DNA from: an uncultured Collinsella sp.
Lineage (GTDB): Bacteria; Actinomycetota; Coriobacteriia; Coriobacteriales; Coriobacteriaceae
Assembly (NCBI GenBank): GCA_900541475.1
Contig: UQJV01000014.1
Location: 1 to 41,822, forward strand
Direction: 5' to 3'
Length of the DNA: 41,822 bases
The first letter of the stretch is position 1; each line of letters starts with the position of its first letter. A program made the position numbers and the translations under genes. The notes under the pieces were generated by a model. The model had not been told where the DNA came from and made no database searches. It worked only from the letters and a program-made list of their open reading frames with translations. Of this stretch, positions 1 to 7,597 are shown one piece after another.

Positions 1-18
1 CCCGCCACGACAACGAGC

Positions 19-146
19 CGGCGGGCCCCGCCCGTTAGCCCCAGAATCTTTCCGCAGGACAGAAGGAGGCCCCGCCGCACGTAGTGCGCAGCGGGGCCTC
101 CGACATGTCCGAGGACGATTCTGGGGCTAACGGGCGGGGCCCGCCG
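19..146. repeat. Large three-tiered hairpin element, copy 1
   Basis: A 30-bp perfect outer stem (19-48 with 117-146) encloses a middle stem (65-75 with 91-101) and a small apical stem (77-80 with 84-87). The unpaired segments at 49-64 and 102-116 and the apex are nearly identical to those of a second copy, in opposite orientation, at 41728-41822, while the outer and middle stems differ in sequence yet remain paired. It begins 8 nt past the stop of the minus-strand fucO gene. No T-tract follows, so it is not an ordinary intrinsic terminator. Function is unknown; it may be a structured RNA or a folded single-stranded DNA element. Confidence 0.85.
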
Positions 147-153
147 AACCAGG

Positions 154-1320
154 TTAAGCAGCCGGGCAGATCTTCTTGAAGAGCTCGATGACGTCGTCGA
201 GCGTTGCCTCGCGCGGGTTACCCGGGAAGCAGGCGTCGGCCATGGCGTCCTTGGCCAGAACCTCGATCTCGTCAGCCTTCATGGCCTCGCAGACGTGCGG
301 GATGTTCACGTCGGCGGAAAGCTGCTTAACGGCGGCGATGGCAGCATCGGCGGCCTCGTCGGTGCTCATGCCCGTGGTGTCAACGCCCATGGCAACGGCA
401 ACCTTGGCCAGGCGCTCGGCGCAAACCGGCTTGTTGAACTCCATGGCGATCGGCAGCAGCATGGCGCAAGCGACGCCGTGCGGGGTGTCGTAGTGAGCGG
501 ACAGGGTGTGAGCCATGGCGTGGTCGATGCCCAGGCCAACGTTGGAGAATCCCATGCCGGCGACATACTGGCCAAGAGCCATACCCTCGCGGCCGGAGCC
601 GGGCTGACCGGACTTGGCCTCGGCGACAGAGTCGCGCAGGTTCTCGCTAATCAGCTTAATAGCCTCAAAGTGGAACATGTCGGAGAGTTCCCATGCGCCC
701 TTGGTGGTGTAGCCCTCGATGGCGTGGGTCAGAGCGTCCATGCCAGTGGAGGCGGTAAGGCCGGCGGGCATAGAAGCCATCATGTCGGGATCGACGACGG
801 CGACCTCGGGGGCGTCGTTGGTGTCGACGCACACGAACTTGCGGACCTTCTCGGGGTCGGTGATGACGTAGTTGATGGTCACCTCGGCGGCGGTACCGGC
901 GGTCGTCGGTACGGCGATGGTGAACACGGCGTGGTTCTTAGTGGGAGCAACGCCCTCGAGGCTGCGGACATCGGCGAACTCGGGGTTGTTGATGATGATG
1001 CCAATAGCCTTGGCGGTGTCCATGGAGGAGCCGCCACCGATGGTCACGATAGCGTCAGCCTCGGCGGCCTTGAAGGCCTCGACGCCGTCCTTGACGTTCT
1101 GGATAGTGGGGTTGGGCTTGATCTCGGAGTAGAGGCTCCAAGCGATGCCGGCAGCGTCGAGCTCGTCGGTCACCTTAGCGGTAACGCCAAACTTGACCAG
1201 GTCGGGATCGGAGCAGACGAAGATCTTCTTGTAGCCGCGACGCTGGAGCTCGCCGGGGATCTCCTTGATGGCGCCGGAACCATGATAAGAAATGGTGTTG
1301 AGAACGAAACGATTAGCCAT
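154..1320 (-). CDS. fucO: Lactaldehyde reductase / iron-containing alcohol dehydrogenase
   Basis: This 388-residue protein matches group III iron-dependent alcohol dehydrogenases and is closely similar along its length to E. coli FucO, which reduces lactaldehyde to 1,2-propanediol with NADH. The nucleotide-binding GGGS is at residues 95-98. The four metal ligands expected in FucO are visible as D195, H199, H271 and H281. The ATG is preceded by a GGGAGG site at good spacing. It is probably cytosolic, and acts in fucose/rhamnose fermentation or general aldehyde disposal; the true substrate cannot be read from sequence. It appears monocistronic: upstream is the terminator of the DUF1275 gene, and downstream is a giant hairpin element. 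A LacI-type palindrome about 100 nt upstream suggests sugar-responsive control. No fucose-pathway genes are adjacent. Confidence 0.93.
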   Translation of the reverse strand: MANRFVLNTISYHGSGAIKEIPGELQRRGYKKIFVCSDPDLVKFGVTAKVTDELDAAGIAWSLYSEIKPNPTIQNVKDGVEAFKAAEADAIVTIGGGSSMDTAKAIGIIINNPEFADVRSLEGVAPTKNHAVFTIAVPTTAGTAAEVTINYVITDPEKVRKFVCVDTNDAPEVAVVDPDMMASMPAGLTASTGMDALTHAIEGYTTKGAWELSDMFHFEAIKLISENLRDSVAEAKSGQPGSGREGMALGQYVAGMGFSNVGLGIDHAMAHTLSAHYDTPHGVACAMLLPIAMEFNKPVCAERLAKVAVAMGVDTTGMSTDEAADAAIAAVKQLSADVNIPHVCEAMKADEIEVLAKDAMADACFPGNPREATLDDVIELFKKICPAA

Positions 1321-1419
1321 TGATAGCCTCCCATCGTGTGCGGGGCATCCATTACGCCCCGCGCTATAAGTCCCATCCTAACGCTTTTGAAACAAAAAAC
1401 ACGTGAGAACGTCAAAGGT

Positions 1420-1435
1420 GTTAAAGCGTTTCAAC
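1420..1435. promoter_or_regulatory. LacI-family-like operator upstream of fucO
   Basis: The 16-mer GTTAAAGCGTTTCAAC is an imperfect palindrome with a central CG, of the form GTTnAAnCGnTTnAAC. That is the usual appearance of LacI/CcpA-family operators. It lies 100-115 nt upstream of the fucO start. A partial second match (AACGCTTT) is at 1380-1387. No LacI-family regulator is encoded in the window, so the assignment is by motif only. Confidence 0.4.
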
Positions 1436-1466
1436 AACTGGTATCGTCACCGCCTGGCCATTAAAC

Positions 1467-1496
1467 AAAAAAGGGGCGACCGAGATGGCCGTCCCC
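1467..1496 (-). terminator. Intrinsic terminator of the DUF1275 gene
   Basis: On the minus strand a GC-rich hairpin (1473-1496) with one bulged base and one G-U pair is followed directly by a run of six T residues (A-run at 1467-1472 on the plus strand). It lies 55 nt past the stop codon of the DUF1275 gene. A short GGGGACTGCCCCCTTGTCAC repeat sits between the stop and the hairpin. Confidence 0.75.
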
Positions 1497-1550
1497 TCCC
1501 CATTATCGATCTATCTGATAAGGGGACTGCCCCCTTGTCACATCTTGCCG

Positions 1551-2267
1551 CTATTTTTGGCAGGCGTCTTTCCAATCTTCGCAGGCGCGCTTCCAGCGAG
1601 AGCGCAAATCGCGCTCGCGGTCGATAAACATAATGCCAAACGCGACAAACAGCAGCACGCTCGCCACCGCAATGGCGTGCAAGCCCATGCGCTCAATGCA
1701 CCAATTGCCCAGCACGGCGCCAAACACAAAGGTGAAAATCACGCCAAAGTACAGCAGGCCGTTTTCCAAAAAGCCACGCCTATGGGTGATGATGTAGTCG
1801 TCCACGTTTTGCAAGGCATTACGCAGATTGCCGATGCACATAGTCGTGGCGATGCCGTGTCCATGAATCTTGCGGAAGCTCTCGACTTGCATGCCGCAGG
1901 CAAACGAAGTGAGGCAGTTGGCGAGCAGGTTGAAATCGCCACCGGGAATAAAACTCACGCCCAGCAAGATGACGGCTTCAAAAAACACCGTCACCTGACG
2001 CCAGTGAATCACACTGCCAAACCGCTCGTGTACCAGGTCGGCAAGCATAATGCCCACAGCAAACGACACCACGGGGAAGAAATAGCGTCCCGCCAGCGCC
2101 CAGTTGCCCTCCGAGATGCTCACGCCCACGAGCAAGATGTTGCCCGTCTGCGCGTTGGCGAAAACATGGTCGCGCCCAATGTACGAATAAACGTCCATAA
2201 AGCCACCGGCGAGCGCCAAGATGATGCCCAGCTCAATTGACTCCGATATCTGTTTGGCACGCTGCAT
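1551..2267 (-). CDS. YoaK/DUF1275 family membrane protein
   Basis: A 238-residue integral membrane protein of the DUF1275 (YoaK) family. Recognisable features are the N-terminal GFMDVYSYI segment, the ANAQTGNILLVG motif, and about six hydrophobic segments spaced through the protein. The frame is open for another 77 codons upstream, but the ATG at 2265-2267 has an AAGGAGG site 10 nt before it and begins where family similarity begins. The function of the family is not established; a transport role is often presumed. The gene is divergent from ygiQ and ends in its own terminator. The C-terminus is charged and probably cytoplasmic. Confidence 0.85.
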   Translation of the reverse strand: MQRAKQISESIELGIILALAGGFMDVYSYIGRDHVFANAQTGNILLVGVSISEGNWALAGRYFFPVVSFAVGIMLADLVHERFGSVIHWRQVTVFFEAVILLGVSFIPGGDFNLLANCLTSFACGMQVESFRKIHGHGIATTMCIGNLRNALQNVDDYIITHRRGFLENGLLYFGVIFTFVFGAVLGNWCIERMGLHAIAVASVLLFVAFGIMFIDRERDLRSRWKRACEDWKDACQK

Positions 2268-2446
2268 CGTCGTGCGTCCTCCTTGTTGACGACCCTCTCG
2301 TGCGTTGGCGGAGACATAGCCGCCGTTCATACTGTAACCCATTGACAACATGGCGTGCGCGCGAGACGGGTTCTCCAACGCGCAGATACACAGTCTGGAA
2401 ACAAACGGCGGGTACGGCGCCGACGCCCGACTCCTCGTGTACTCCA

Positions 2447-2479
2447 CCAGTCTTTTTAGCCCCGTCCCAAAAAGACTGG
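2447..2479. promoter_or_regulatory. 11-bp inverted repeat in the DUF1275/ygiQ divergent region
   Basis: CCAGTCTTTTT (2447-2457) and AAAAAGACTGG (2469-2479) form a perfect 11-bp inverted repeat around an 11-nt spacer. It ends one base before a TACAAT hexamer at 2481-2486 that could be a -10 element for ygiQ. It could be an operator or a leader hairpin; which of the two cannot be decided from sequence. Confidence 0.4.
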
Positions 2480-2517
2480 TTACAATTACGTGCAGCATAC
2501 TAACAACGGGAGGAATC

Positions 2518-4653
2518 GTGGCAAAAAAGCCCCAGGACGCTCAGCACAACCAGCATGGCAAGCATGCCCAGCGCGGCCAGCAGCAAAAGCGTGGCGGCAA
2601 GGCCCAAGATTCGCGCCCCACGCATACCTCGGCTGCGCCCGTCCGCCCCTGGCGCCCGGGCCGCGATAAGTTTCTCCCCGTCAGCCGGGCCGACATGGAT
2701 GCGCGCGGCTGGGACCAGTGCGACTTTGTCTACGTCTGCGGCGATGCTTACGTGGACCATCCCAGCTTTGGCATGGCCATCATCAGCCGTGTCCTCGACG
2801 CGCACGGCTACAAGGTGGGCATCATCTGTCAACCCGACTGGACTGACCCCGCCAGCATCACTGTGCTCGGCGAGCCGCGCCTGGGCTTTCTCGTCAGCGC
2901 CGGCAACATGGACTCCATGGTCAACCACTATTCGGTGACCAAGCACCGCCGCCACACCGACGCCTATACCCCCGGTGGCGAGGAGGGGCACCGCCCCAAT
3001 CGTGCCGTCACGGTCTACGGCAACCTCATCCGCCAGACGTTCAAGGACGCCCCCATCATCATCGGCGGCATCGAGGCGAGCCTGCGCCGCCTGGCCCACT
3101 ACGACTACTGGCAGGACAAGCTCAAGCGCTCGGTACTGCTCGACTCGGGCGCCGACATCCTCATCTACGGCATGGGCGAGCACGCGATCGTCGATATCGC
3201 CGACGCGCTCGACGCGGGACTGCCCGTCGATCAGATCACCTATATCAACGGCATCGTCTACCGCACCAGCTCGCTCGACGAGGTCTACGACTACGACCTG
3301 CTGCCCAGCTGGGACGACCTTGCCGCCGACAAGCTCAACTACGCGCGCAGCTTTAACGTGCAGCAGCAGAATATGGACCCCATCACCGGACATCGCCTGG
3401 TAGAGCCCTACCCCAACAGCGTCTATGTGGTGCAGAACCCGCCGTCGGCGACACTCACCACCGACGAGATGGACGAGGTGGCCGAACTCCCCTACGCACG
3501 CGATTGGCATCCCGACTACGACGCGGCAGGCGGCGTGCCGGCCTTTGCCGAGATCAAGTTTTCCATTAGCTCCAACCGCGGGTGCTTTGGCGAGTGCTCG
3601 TTTTGCGCGCTCACCTTCCACCAGGGCCGCGTGCTGCAGATGCGCAGCCACGATTCGATCATGCGCGAGGCCGAGCTGCTCACGCGCGACCCCGAGTTTA
3701 AGGGCTACATCAACGACGTGGGCGGGCCGACGGCCAACTTTAGCCGCCCTGCCTGCGACAAGCAGCTCAAGCACGGCGTGTGCAAGAACAAGCGCTGCCT
3801 GTGGCCGAGCGTATGCAAGAACATGGTGGTCGACGAGAGCGGCTACACGCAGTTGCTGCGCGACCTGCGCCAGCTACCGGGCGTCAAGAAGGTCTTCGTC
3901 CGCAGCGGCATCCGTTTTGACTACACCATGGCCGATGCCTCGGACGAGTTTTTGCGCGAGCTGCTGGAGCATCACGTCTCGGGCCAGCTGCGCGTAGCGC
4001 CCGAGCACGTGAGCGACGCCGTGCTGTCTGTGATGGGCAAGCCGAGCCGCGCCGTCTACGACGCATTCTGCCGTAAATTTGAACGCTTGAACCGCGAATA
4101 CGGACTCAAGCAGTACGTGGTGCCGTATCTGATCTCGAGCCACCCCGGTTCAACCATGAAGGAAGCTGTGGACCTTGCCGAGGCCGTGAGAGACATGGGC
4201 TACATGCCCGAACAGGTGCAGGACTTCTACCCCACGCCGTCCACCATGTCGACGTGCATGTACTACACCGGCGTGGATCCGCGCACCATGGAGCCGATCT
4301 ATGTGGCGCGCGACCCGCACGAGAAGGCCATGCAGCGCGCGCTCATCCAGTATCGCAAGCCCGAGAACTACAAGCTGGTGCGCGAGGCGCTGGAAAAGGC
4401 CGGCCGCCGCGATTTGATCGGCTACACCAAGCATTGCCTGATTCGTCCCGTGCCCCCGCGTCCGGGCGAGACGTCTGCTGGCGGTGGCCATGGCACCGGC
4501 AAGAAGGGCGGCAAGGCCCACGGTGGCGCCGCCGGCAAGGGACCCAAAGGCAGCAAGGGCCACGGTGGCATGTCGCGCGCGCAGAACACTGCCGGACGCA
4601 ACCGCGCGGCCCAGGGACGTCAGGGCGCCAACGGCGGCGGACGCCGCAACTAG
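2518..4653 (+). CDS. YgiQ family radical SAM protein
   Basis: This 711-residue protein belongs to the YgiQ (UPF0313) radical SAM family. It has the N-terminal YgiQ domain, then the radical SAM CxxxCxxC motif at C356, C360 and C363, and a DUF3362-like C-terminal region. The last 75 or so residues are a low-complexity tail rich in Gly, Lys and His, which could be a nucleic-acid or metal-binding extension. The start chosen is GTG at 2518, because a GGGAGG site lies just ahead of it and similarity starts there; the frame is open further upstream. The enzyme should bind a [4Fe-4S] cluster and S-adenosylmethionine, which suits an anaerobe. The substrate of the family is unknown. It is convergent with the CPBP protease gene across three tandem palindromes. 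Confidence 0.9.
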   Translation: MAKKPQDAQHNQHGKHAQRGQQQKRGGKAQDSRPTHTSAAPVRPWRPGRDKFLPVSRADMDARGWDQCDFVYVCGDAYVDHPSFGMAIISRVLDAHGYKVGIICQPDWTDPASITVLGEPRLGFLVSAGNMDSMVNHYSVTKHRRHTDAYTPGGEEGHRPNRAVTVYGNLIRQTFKDAPIIIGGIEASLRRLAHYDYWQDKLKRSVLLDSGADILIYGMGEHAIVDIADALDAGLPVDQITYINGIVYRTSSLDEVYDYDLLPSWDDLAADKLNYARSFNVQQQNMDPITGHRLVEPYPNSVYVVQNPPSATLTTDEMDEVAELPYARDWHPDYDAAGGVPAFAEIKFSISSNRGCFGECSFCALTFHQGRVLQMRSHDSIMREAELLTRDPEFKGYINDVGGPTANFSRPACDKQLKHGVCKNKRCLWPSVCKNMVVDESGYTQLLRDLRQLPGVKKVFVRSGIRFDYTMADASDEFLRELLEHHVSGQLRVAPEHVSDAVLSVMGKPSRAVYDAFCRKFERLNREYGLKQYVVPYLISSHPGSTMKEAVDLAEAVRDMGYMPEQVQDFYPTPSTMSTCMYYTGVDPRTMEPIYVARDPHEKAMQRALIQYRKPENYKLVREALEKAGRRDLIGYTKHCLIRPVPPRPGETSAGGGHGTGKKGGKAHGGAAGKGPKGSKGHGGMSRAQNTAGRNRAAQGRQGANGGGRRN

Positions 4654-4703
4654 CGTGGCGAGGGCCGGCCGGTGTCTCTTGGCCAGTCGGCGTCTCCTCA
4701 TCG

Positions 4704-4814
4704 CCCAAGCGTGTTTTCCCTAGGGGAAACACGCTTGGGCTGTCTCCAGTCGTGATTTCCCTAGGGGGAACACGCTCAGACACGCCTAGCCGTGTTTTCC
4801 TTAGGGGAATCACG
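4704..4814. repeat. Three tandem CTAG-centred palindromes at about 40-bp spacing
   Basis: Three 24-nt palindromes of the type CGTG-TTTCCCTAGGGGAA-CACG start at 4710, 4751 and 4791, so the period is 41 and 40 bp. The first is extended to a 13-bp outer stem (4704-4716 with 4727-4739). They fill the convergent gap between ygiQ and the CPBP protease gene, and the third overlaps the stop codon of the latter. They could act as a bidirectional terminator or as a repetitive extragenic palindrome cluster. No clear T-tract follows any of them. Confidence 0.8.
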
Positions 4815-5718
4815 CTTGCTGGTAGGGATGATCCGTCTGGCACGTCAGTTTGAGCGACCGCATCGCCTCTACCAGCACAAAGCCGGCGATGGCAACCGTG
4901 ATCACTACGTCGAGCGGCGTGTTCACAAACCACAGCAGGCCCATGAGGTACGACCCGGCATTAAAGGCAAAGTGCAGCAGGATCGTGTAGCGGAGCTTTC
5001 CGGTCGTCACGAGCACCCAACCAAAGATGAGGCCGGCGGCACCCGCGTAGCAGCCCTGCACCCAATTCATGTGCATAAAGCCGAAGACCGCCGCCTGCAG
5101 CACAATCGCCGCGGCGATACCCCACGTGCTTGGGGCCGCCCAGGGCACCATGGCGCCGTTTTGCGCGCTCGCACGACGCGGGCGCTTCCAAAGTGGGCGG
5201 CACTGCGGATTAAACGCTCGGAGCGAAAACTCAAAAATAATGCCGCGCACCAGCAGCTCTTCACAAAATGGGGCGCCGAGCACCGTAGTCAGGACGGCGA
5301 GATAGCTGGTGTCGCCCATACCTGTTTCCTCGACAAGCTCGCTGTAGTCGGCCGCGGCGTCGGGCAACAGCGACAGCACGGCGTCGGTCACGTAGCCAAC
5401 GACCACCTGCAGGGCAAGGCCAATCACGACAACGCAAGCGATGCGCTTCCATGCAGCACTTGCTCCCCCGCCGAGCGGACGTTCACCTTGCCGGCGCGCC
5501 ATGAAGGAGCGGGGCCACAGATAACGCCACCACAGCAGCGCCATCAAAAACGACGCCGTCTGAGCGGCAGCCTGGAACCATTGGATATCGAGATTGTCGA
5601 TCGGATAGCCCGTCAGCACCGATACGGCATCGAGAACCGAAAACAGAACCACGCTCAGGGCTATATCGGCAGCGACAACGCCAAAACATGCAAGCGCCCA
5701 CGCCATCGCATTGAGCAT
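4810..5718 (-). CDS. CPBP family intramembrane metalloprotease
   Basis: A 302-residue multi-pass membrane protein of the CPBP (CAAX protease / bacteriocin-processing, formerly Abi) family. The catalytic motifs are EE at 153-154 with R158 (CEELLVRG), H216 in FGFMHMN, and H249 with N253 in LHFAFN. About eight hydrophobic segments are visible. The start at 5718 is chosen because GAGGAGG lies 5 nt before that ATG; the frame opens 20 codons earlier without a ribosome site. Members cleave within or near the membrane, and some act in bacteriocin self-immunity or protein secretion. No bacteriocin gene is nearby, so the substrate is unknown. The stop codon lies inside a palindrome shared with the ygiQ 3' region. 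Confidence 0.88.
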   Translation of the reverse strand: MLNAMAWALACFGVVAADIALSVVLFSVLDAVSVLTGYPIDNLDIQWFQAAAQTASFLMALLWWRYLWPRSFMARRQGERPLGGGASAAWKRIACVVVIGLALQVVVGYVTDAVLSLLPDAAADYSELVEETGMGDTSYLAVLTTVLGAPFCEELLVRGIIFEFSLRAFNPQCRPLWKRPRRASAQNGAMVPWAAPSTWGIAAAIVLQAAVFGFMHMNWVQGCYAGAAGLIFGWVLVTTGKLRYTILLHFAFNAGSYLMGLLWFVNTPLDVVITVAIAGFVLVEAMRSLKLTCQTDHPYQQA

Positions 5719-5770
5719 GCCAACCTCCTCAAAACCGTTCCCTAATTCTACCACAACTCGGCAGAGAGCT

Positions 5771-5800
5771 GATCCCATGGGGACGGAGGAAAACGGATCA
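5771..5800 (+). repeat. GATCCC...GGATCA dispersed repeat, copy 1
   Basis: This 30-nt sequence begins GATCCCATGGGGACGG and ends AAAACGGATCA. It differs by one base from the copy at 6168-6197, and related copies lie at 31826-31850, 39341-39373 and 39395-39426. It ends one base before the relB stop codon. Confidence 0.85.
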
Positions 5801-5801
5801 C

Positions 5802-6002
5802 TTATTGATGAGAATCGGGCACAGTGCCAAAGGCCCCGCTGGGCGAAATGTCGAACGGAAAGGTGCCGCAGCGATTGAAGGCGGCGATGAACATGCGGAT
5901 GGCGTTGGACGGCGTGGTGCCTACGAGCTGGGTTGCCGCCGCGAAGGCCGCCTTTTCCTCAGGCAAGACCTTCGCTACAACCGGGGTCATGTGTTCTGCC
6001 AT
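5802..6002 (-). CDS. RelB/DinJ-type antitoxin, apparently orphan
   Basis: A 66-residue protein with the RelB/DinJ ribbon-helix-helix signature: a helix with the TTPSNAIRMFIAAF motif, then a short proline/phenylalanine-containing tail. RelB/DinJ antitoxins bind their own promoter and neutralise a RelE/YafQ-type mRNA endonuclease. The ATG at 6002 has an AAGGA site at normal spacing, while the longer frame upstream has none. No toxin-like ORF is found on either side, which is unusual because the toxin normally follows immediately. The gene is bracketed by two near-identical 30-nt direct repeats (5771-5800 and 6168-6197), suggesting that it arrived or lost its partner by recombination. It may act on a toxin encoded elsewhere or only as a transcription factor. 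Confidence 0.75.
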   Translation of the reverse strand: MAEHMTPVVAKVLPEEKAAFAAATQLVGTTPSNAIRMFIAAFNRCGTFPFDISPSGAFGTVPDSHQ

Positions 6003-6037
6003 GGCGCTTCCTTTTTGAAACGACGGTGGTGTGGATA

Positions 6038-6094
6038 GATGCGGGCCACGCGGCTGGGCGACGGGCTGTGAAGGCAACCCGATTGGCCCGCATC
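6038..6094 (-). promoter_or_regulatory. Structured leader hairpin upstream of the RelB-like gene
   Basis: GATGCGGGCCA (6038-6048) and TGGCCCGCATC (6084-6094) are a perfect 11-bp inverted repeat 36 nt upstream of the antitoxin start codon. No T-run follows on the minus strand, so it is not a simple terminator. Further upstream (6116-6138) the motif TTGGTATT is repeated in tandem within an imperfect TACTT...AAGTA palindrome, a plausible autoregulatory operator. Confidence 0.4.
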
Positions 6095-6167
6095 TGGAGT
6101 TTGTTTCTACGGCGTTGGTATTACTTGGTATTCCTAAGTATTACCCCGCAGATAGAATAGCGCACCT

Positions 6168-6197
6168 GATCCCTTGGGGACGGAGGAAAACGGATCA
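6168..6197 (+). repeat. GATCCC...GGATCA dispersed repeat, copy 2
   Basis: This is a direct repeat of the copy at 5771-5800, with 29 of 30 bases identical. It lies just past the stop codon of the ABC permease-ATPase gene (stop at 6218). The two copies flank the RelB-like gene and its leader. Confidence 0.85.
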
Positions 6198-6217
6198 TTT
6201 TGTTGCTGAATAAGTAT

Positions 6218-7594
6218 TTAGAGTGTGATGATGTCCGAGATATTGAGGGCCCGAGCGTCGACGGCATCGTGCGTGGCAAGCAACAGCATGCGACCGTCGA
6301 GCAAGTCGAGCACGACTTCGGCGCATGCGTCGCGCGCAGCGGTATCTAGACCGGTAAAGGGCTCGTCCAGAATCACCGCGTCGCCTGGGCACAGCAGGGC
6401 TCGGGCAATCTCGACGCGACGGCGCTGCCCGCCCGAGAGCTCGGCCACACGAGCATGTACATCGACCCCCGGCACCAGCAGGCGCAACAGGGCTGCGGCA
6501 CTCGAGGCGTCCACGCGCGCGTCGGCGCACACCAGCGCGTTATCCAGAGCAGAAGCGTCCTCTACCAGGCGCACATCCTGAAACACCATCGAGCACGGTG
6601 CGCACTCCCCCGCCGCTAGCGCGAGCAACGTCGACTTGCCCACCCCCGAGGCGCCCATCACGCAGGTACGCCCGCCGGTGGGCACACGAAGCACCAGACC
6701 GTCCAGCGCCGGCGCCCAGGGCGCGCGATCGCCCACGGCAAGCGCAAGCTCCGCCGAAGCGCCATCGCTCGCGGCCCCCGCACGCCCGCGCAGTCCATGT
6801 CCATGCGTCCGCACGGCAACACGCCATGCCACGGAACCCGAAGCCCGCAGCAGCCACATCAGCACGCGCTCGCATGCCCACGATGCCGCCACGACCAACA
6901 CGGTCCACGCCAGCAGGTCAGCCGTCTCAATGAGCAGCTTCGCCTGATAGATGCGCTCGCCCACGGTACCAGCCGCCATGCCAATCAACTCCGCCGCCAC
7001 GCCGGCCTTCCAGCTCATGCCGATCACGGCGCGGGCGCACGAAAGCACAAACGGCAGGACTTCGCGCCAGGTATGGGCGAAGAACAGTCGCCAACCCCGC
7101 ACACCATGCAGACGAAACATCTGCTCCAGCGGCTTATCCACTTGTGCCAAACCCTCGACCAGCGAAAAATACACGCCCGGCAGTGCCATCAAAAAGACCG
7201 CTGCAATGCTCACGCGCGCCGACCCCAGCCAAATGAGCAGCAGAACCACCACGCAGGCAACCGGCGTCGCCTTTACAAACGAAAGCGCCGGCGCCACCAG
7301 ACGGGCAAACGTCCGCGACCGCACCGAGACTCCCGCCAGCACGCCGCCGCACACCGCGGCAAGTGCCAGCCCGCCCAAAATTCGCAAACCCGAGCCCACC
7401 AGAATCGTCCATGTGCTGGCATCGCACACCAGCCGCAGCAACGCCACCACAACAGCACCCGGACCCGGCAAAATCAGCGGCTGTGCCACCAGCGCCGCCG
7501 CGAAAGCCCACACGGCAAGCCAAAAGGCGGCAACGGCACCTGCTGCCGCCACCGCCTTCATACGCTCTATCATTTGTCGAGCAAACGCACGCAC
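6218..7594 (-). CDS. ABC transporter, permease fused to ATPase (NitT/TauT type)
   Basis: A single 458-residue chain carries both an inner-membrane permease and an ATPase. Residues 1-250 form about six membrane segments of the binding-protein-dependent permease fold, with an EAA-like loop near 157-182. Residues 283-458 are a compact nucleotide-binding domain with Walker A at 314-322 (GASGVGKST), an LSGGQRRRVEIARAL signature, a Walker B AVILDEP and a switch His in ATHD. These are normally two proteins in NitT/TauT/Ssu systems. The GTG start at 7594 follows the lipoprotein stop by 3 nt, with GGAG ahead of it, so translation is coupled. It should work with the upstream binding lipoprotein. The substrate is unknown; the hydrogenase genes in the same operon are the only clue. 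Confidence 0.87.
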   Translation of the reverse strand: MRAFARQMIERMKAVAAAGAVAAFWLAVWAFAAALVAQPLILPGPGAVVVALLRLVCDASTWTILVGSGLRILGGLALAAVCGGVLAGVSVRSRTFARLVAPALSFVKATPVACVVVLLLIWLGSARVSIAAVFLMALPGVYFSLVEGLAQVDKPLEQMFRLHGVRGWRLFFAHTWREVLPFVLSCARAVIGMSWKAGVAAELIGMAAGTVGERIYQAKLLIETADLLAWTVLVVAASWACERVLMWLLRASGSVAWRVAVRTHGHGLRGRAGAASDGASAELALAVGDRAPWAPALDGLVLRVPTGGRTCVMGASGVGKSTLLALAAGECAPCSMVFQDVRLVEDASALDNALVCADARVDASSAAALLRLLVPGVDVHARVAELSGGQRRRVEIARALLCPGDAVILDEPFTGLDTAARDACAEVVLDLLDGRMLLLATHDAVDARALNISDIITL

Positions 7595-7597
7595 GGG

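Noticed and set aside
19..146. Ordinary intrinsic terminator for fucO
   Set aside because: There is no T-tract after the hairpin on either strand, and the conserved internal loops are not a terminator property.
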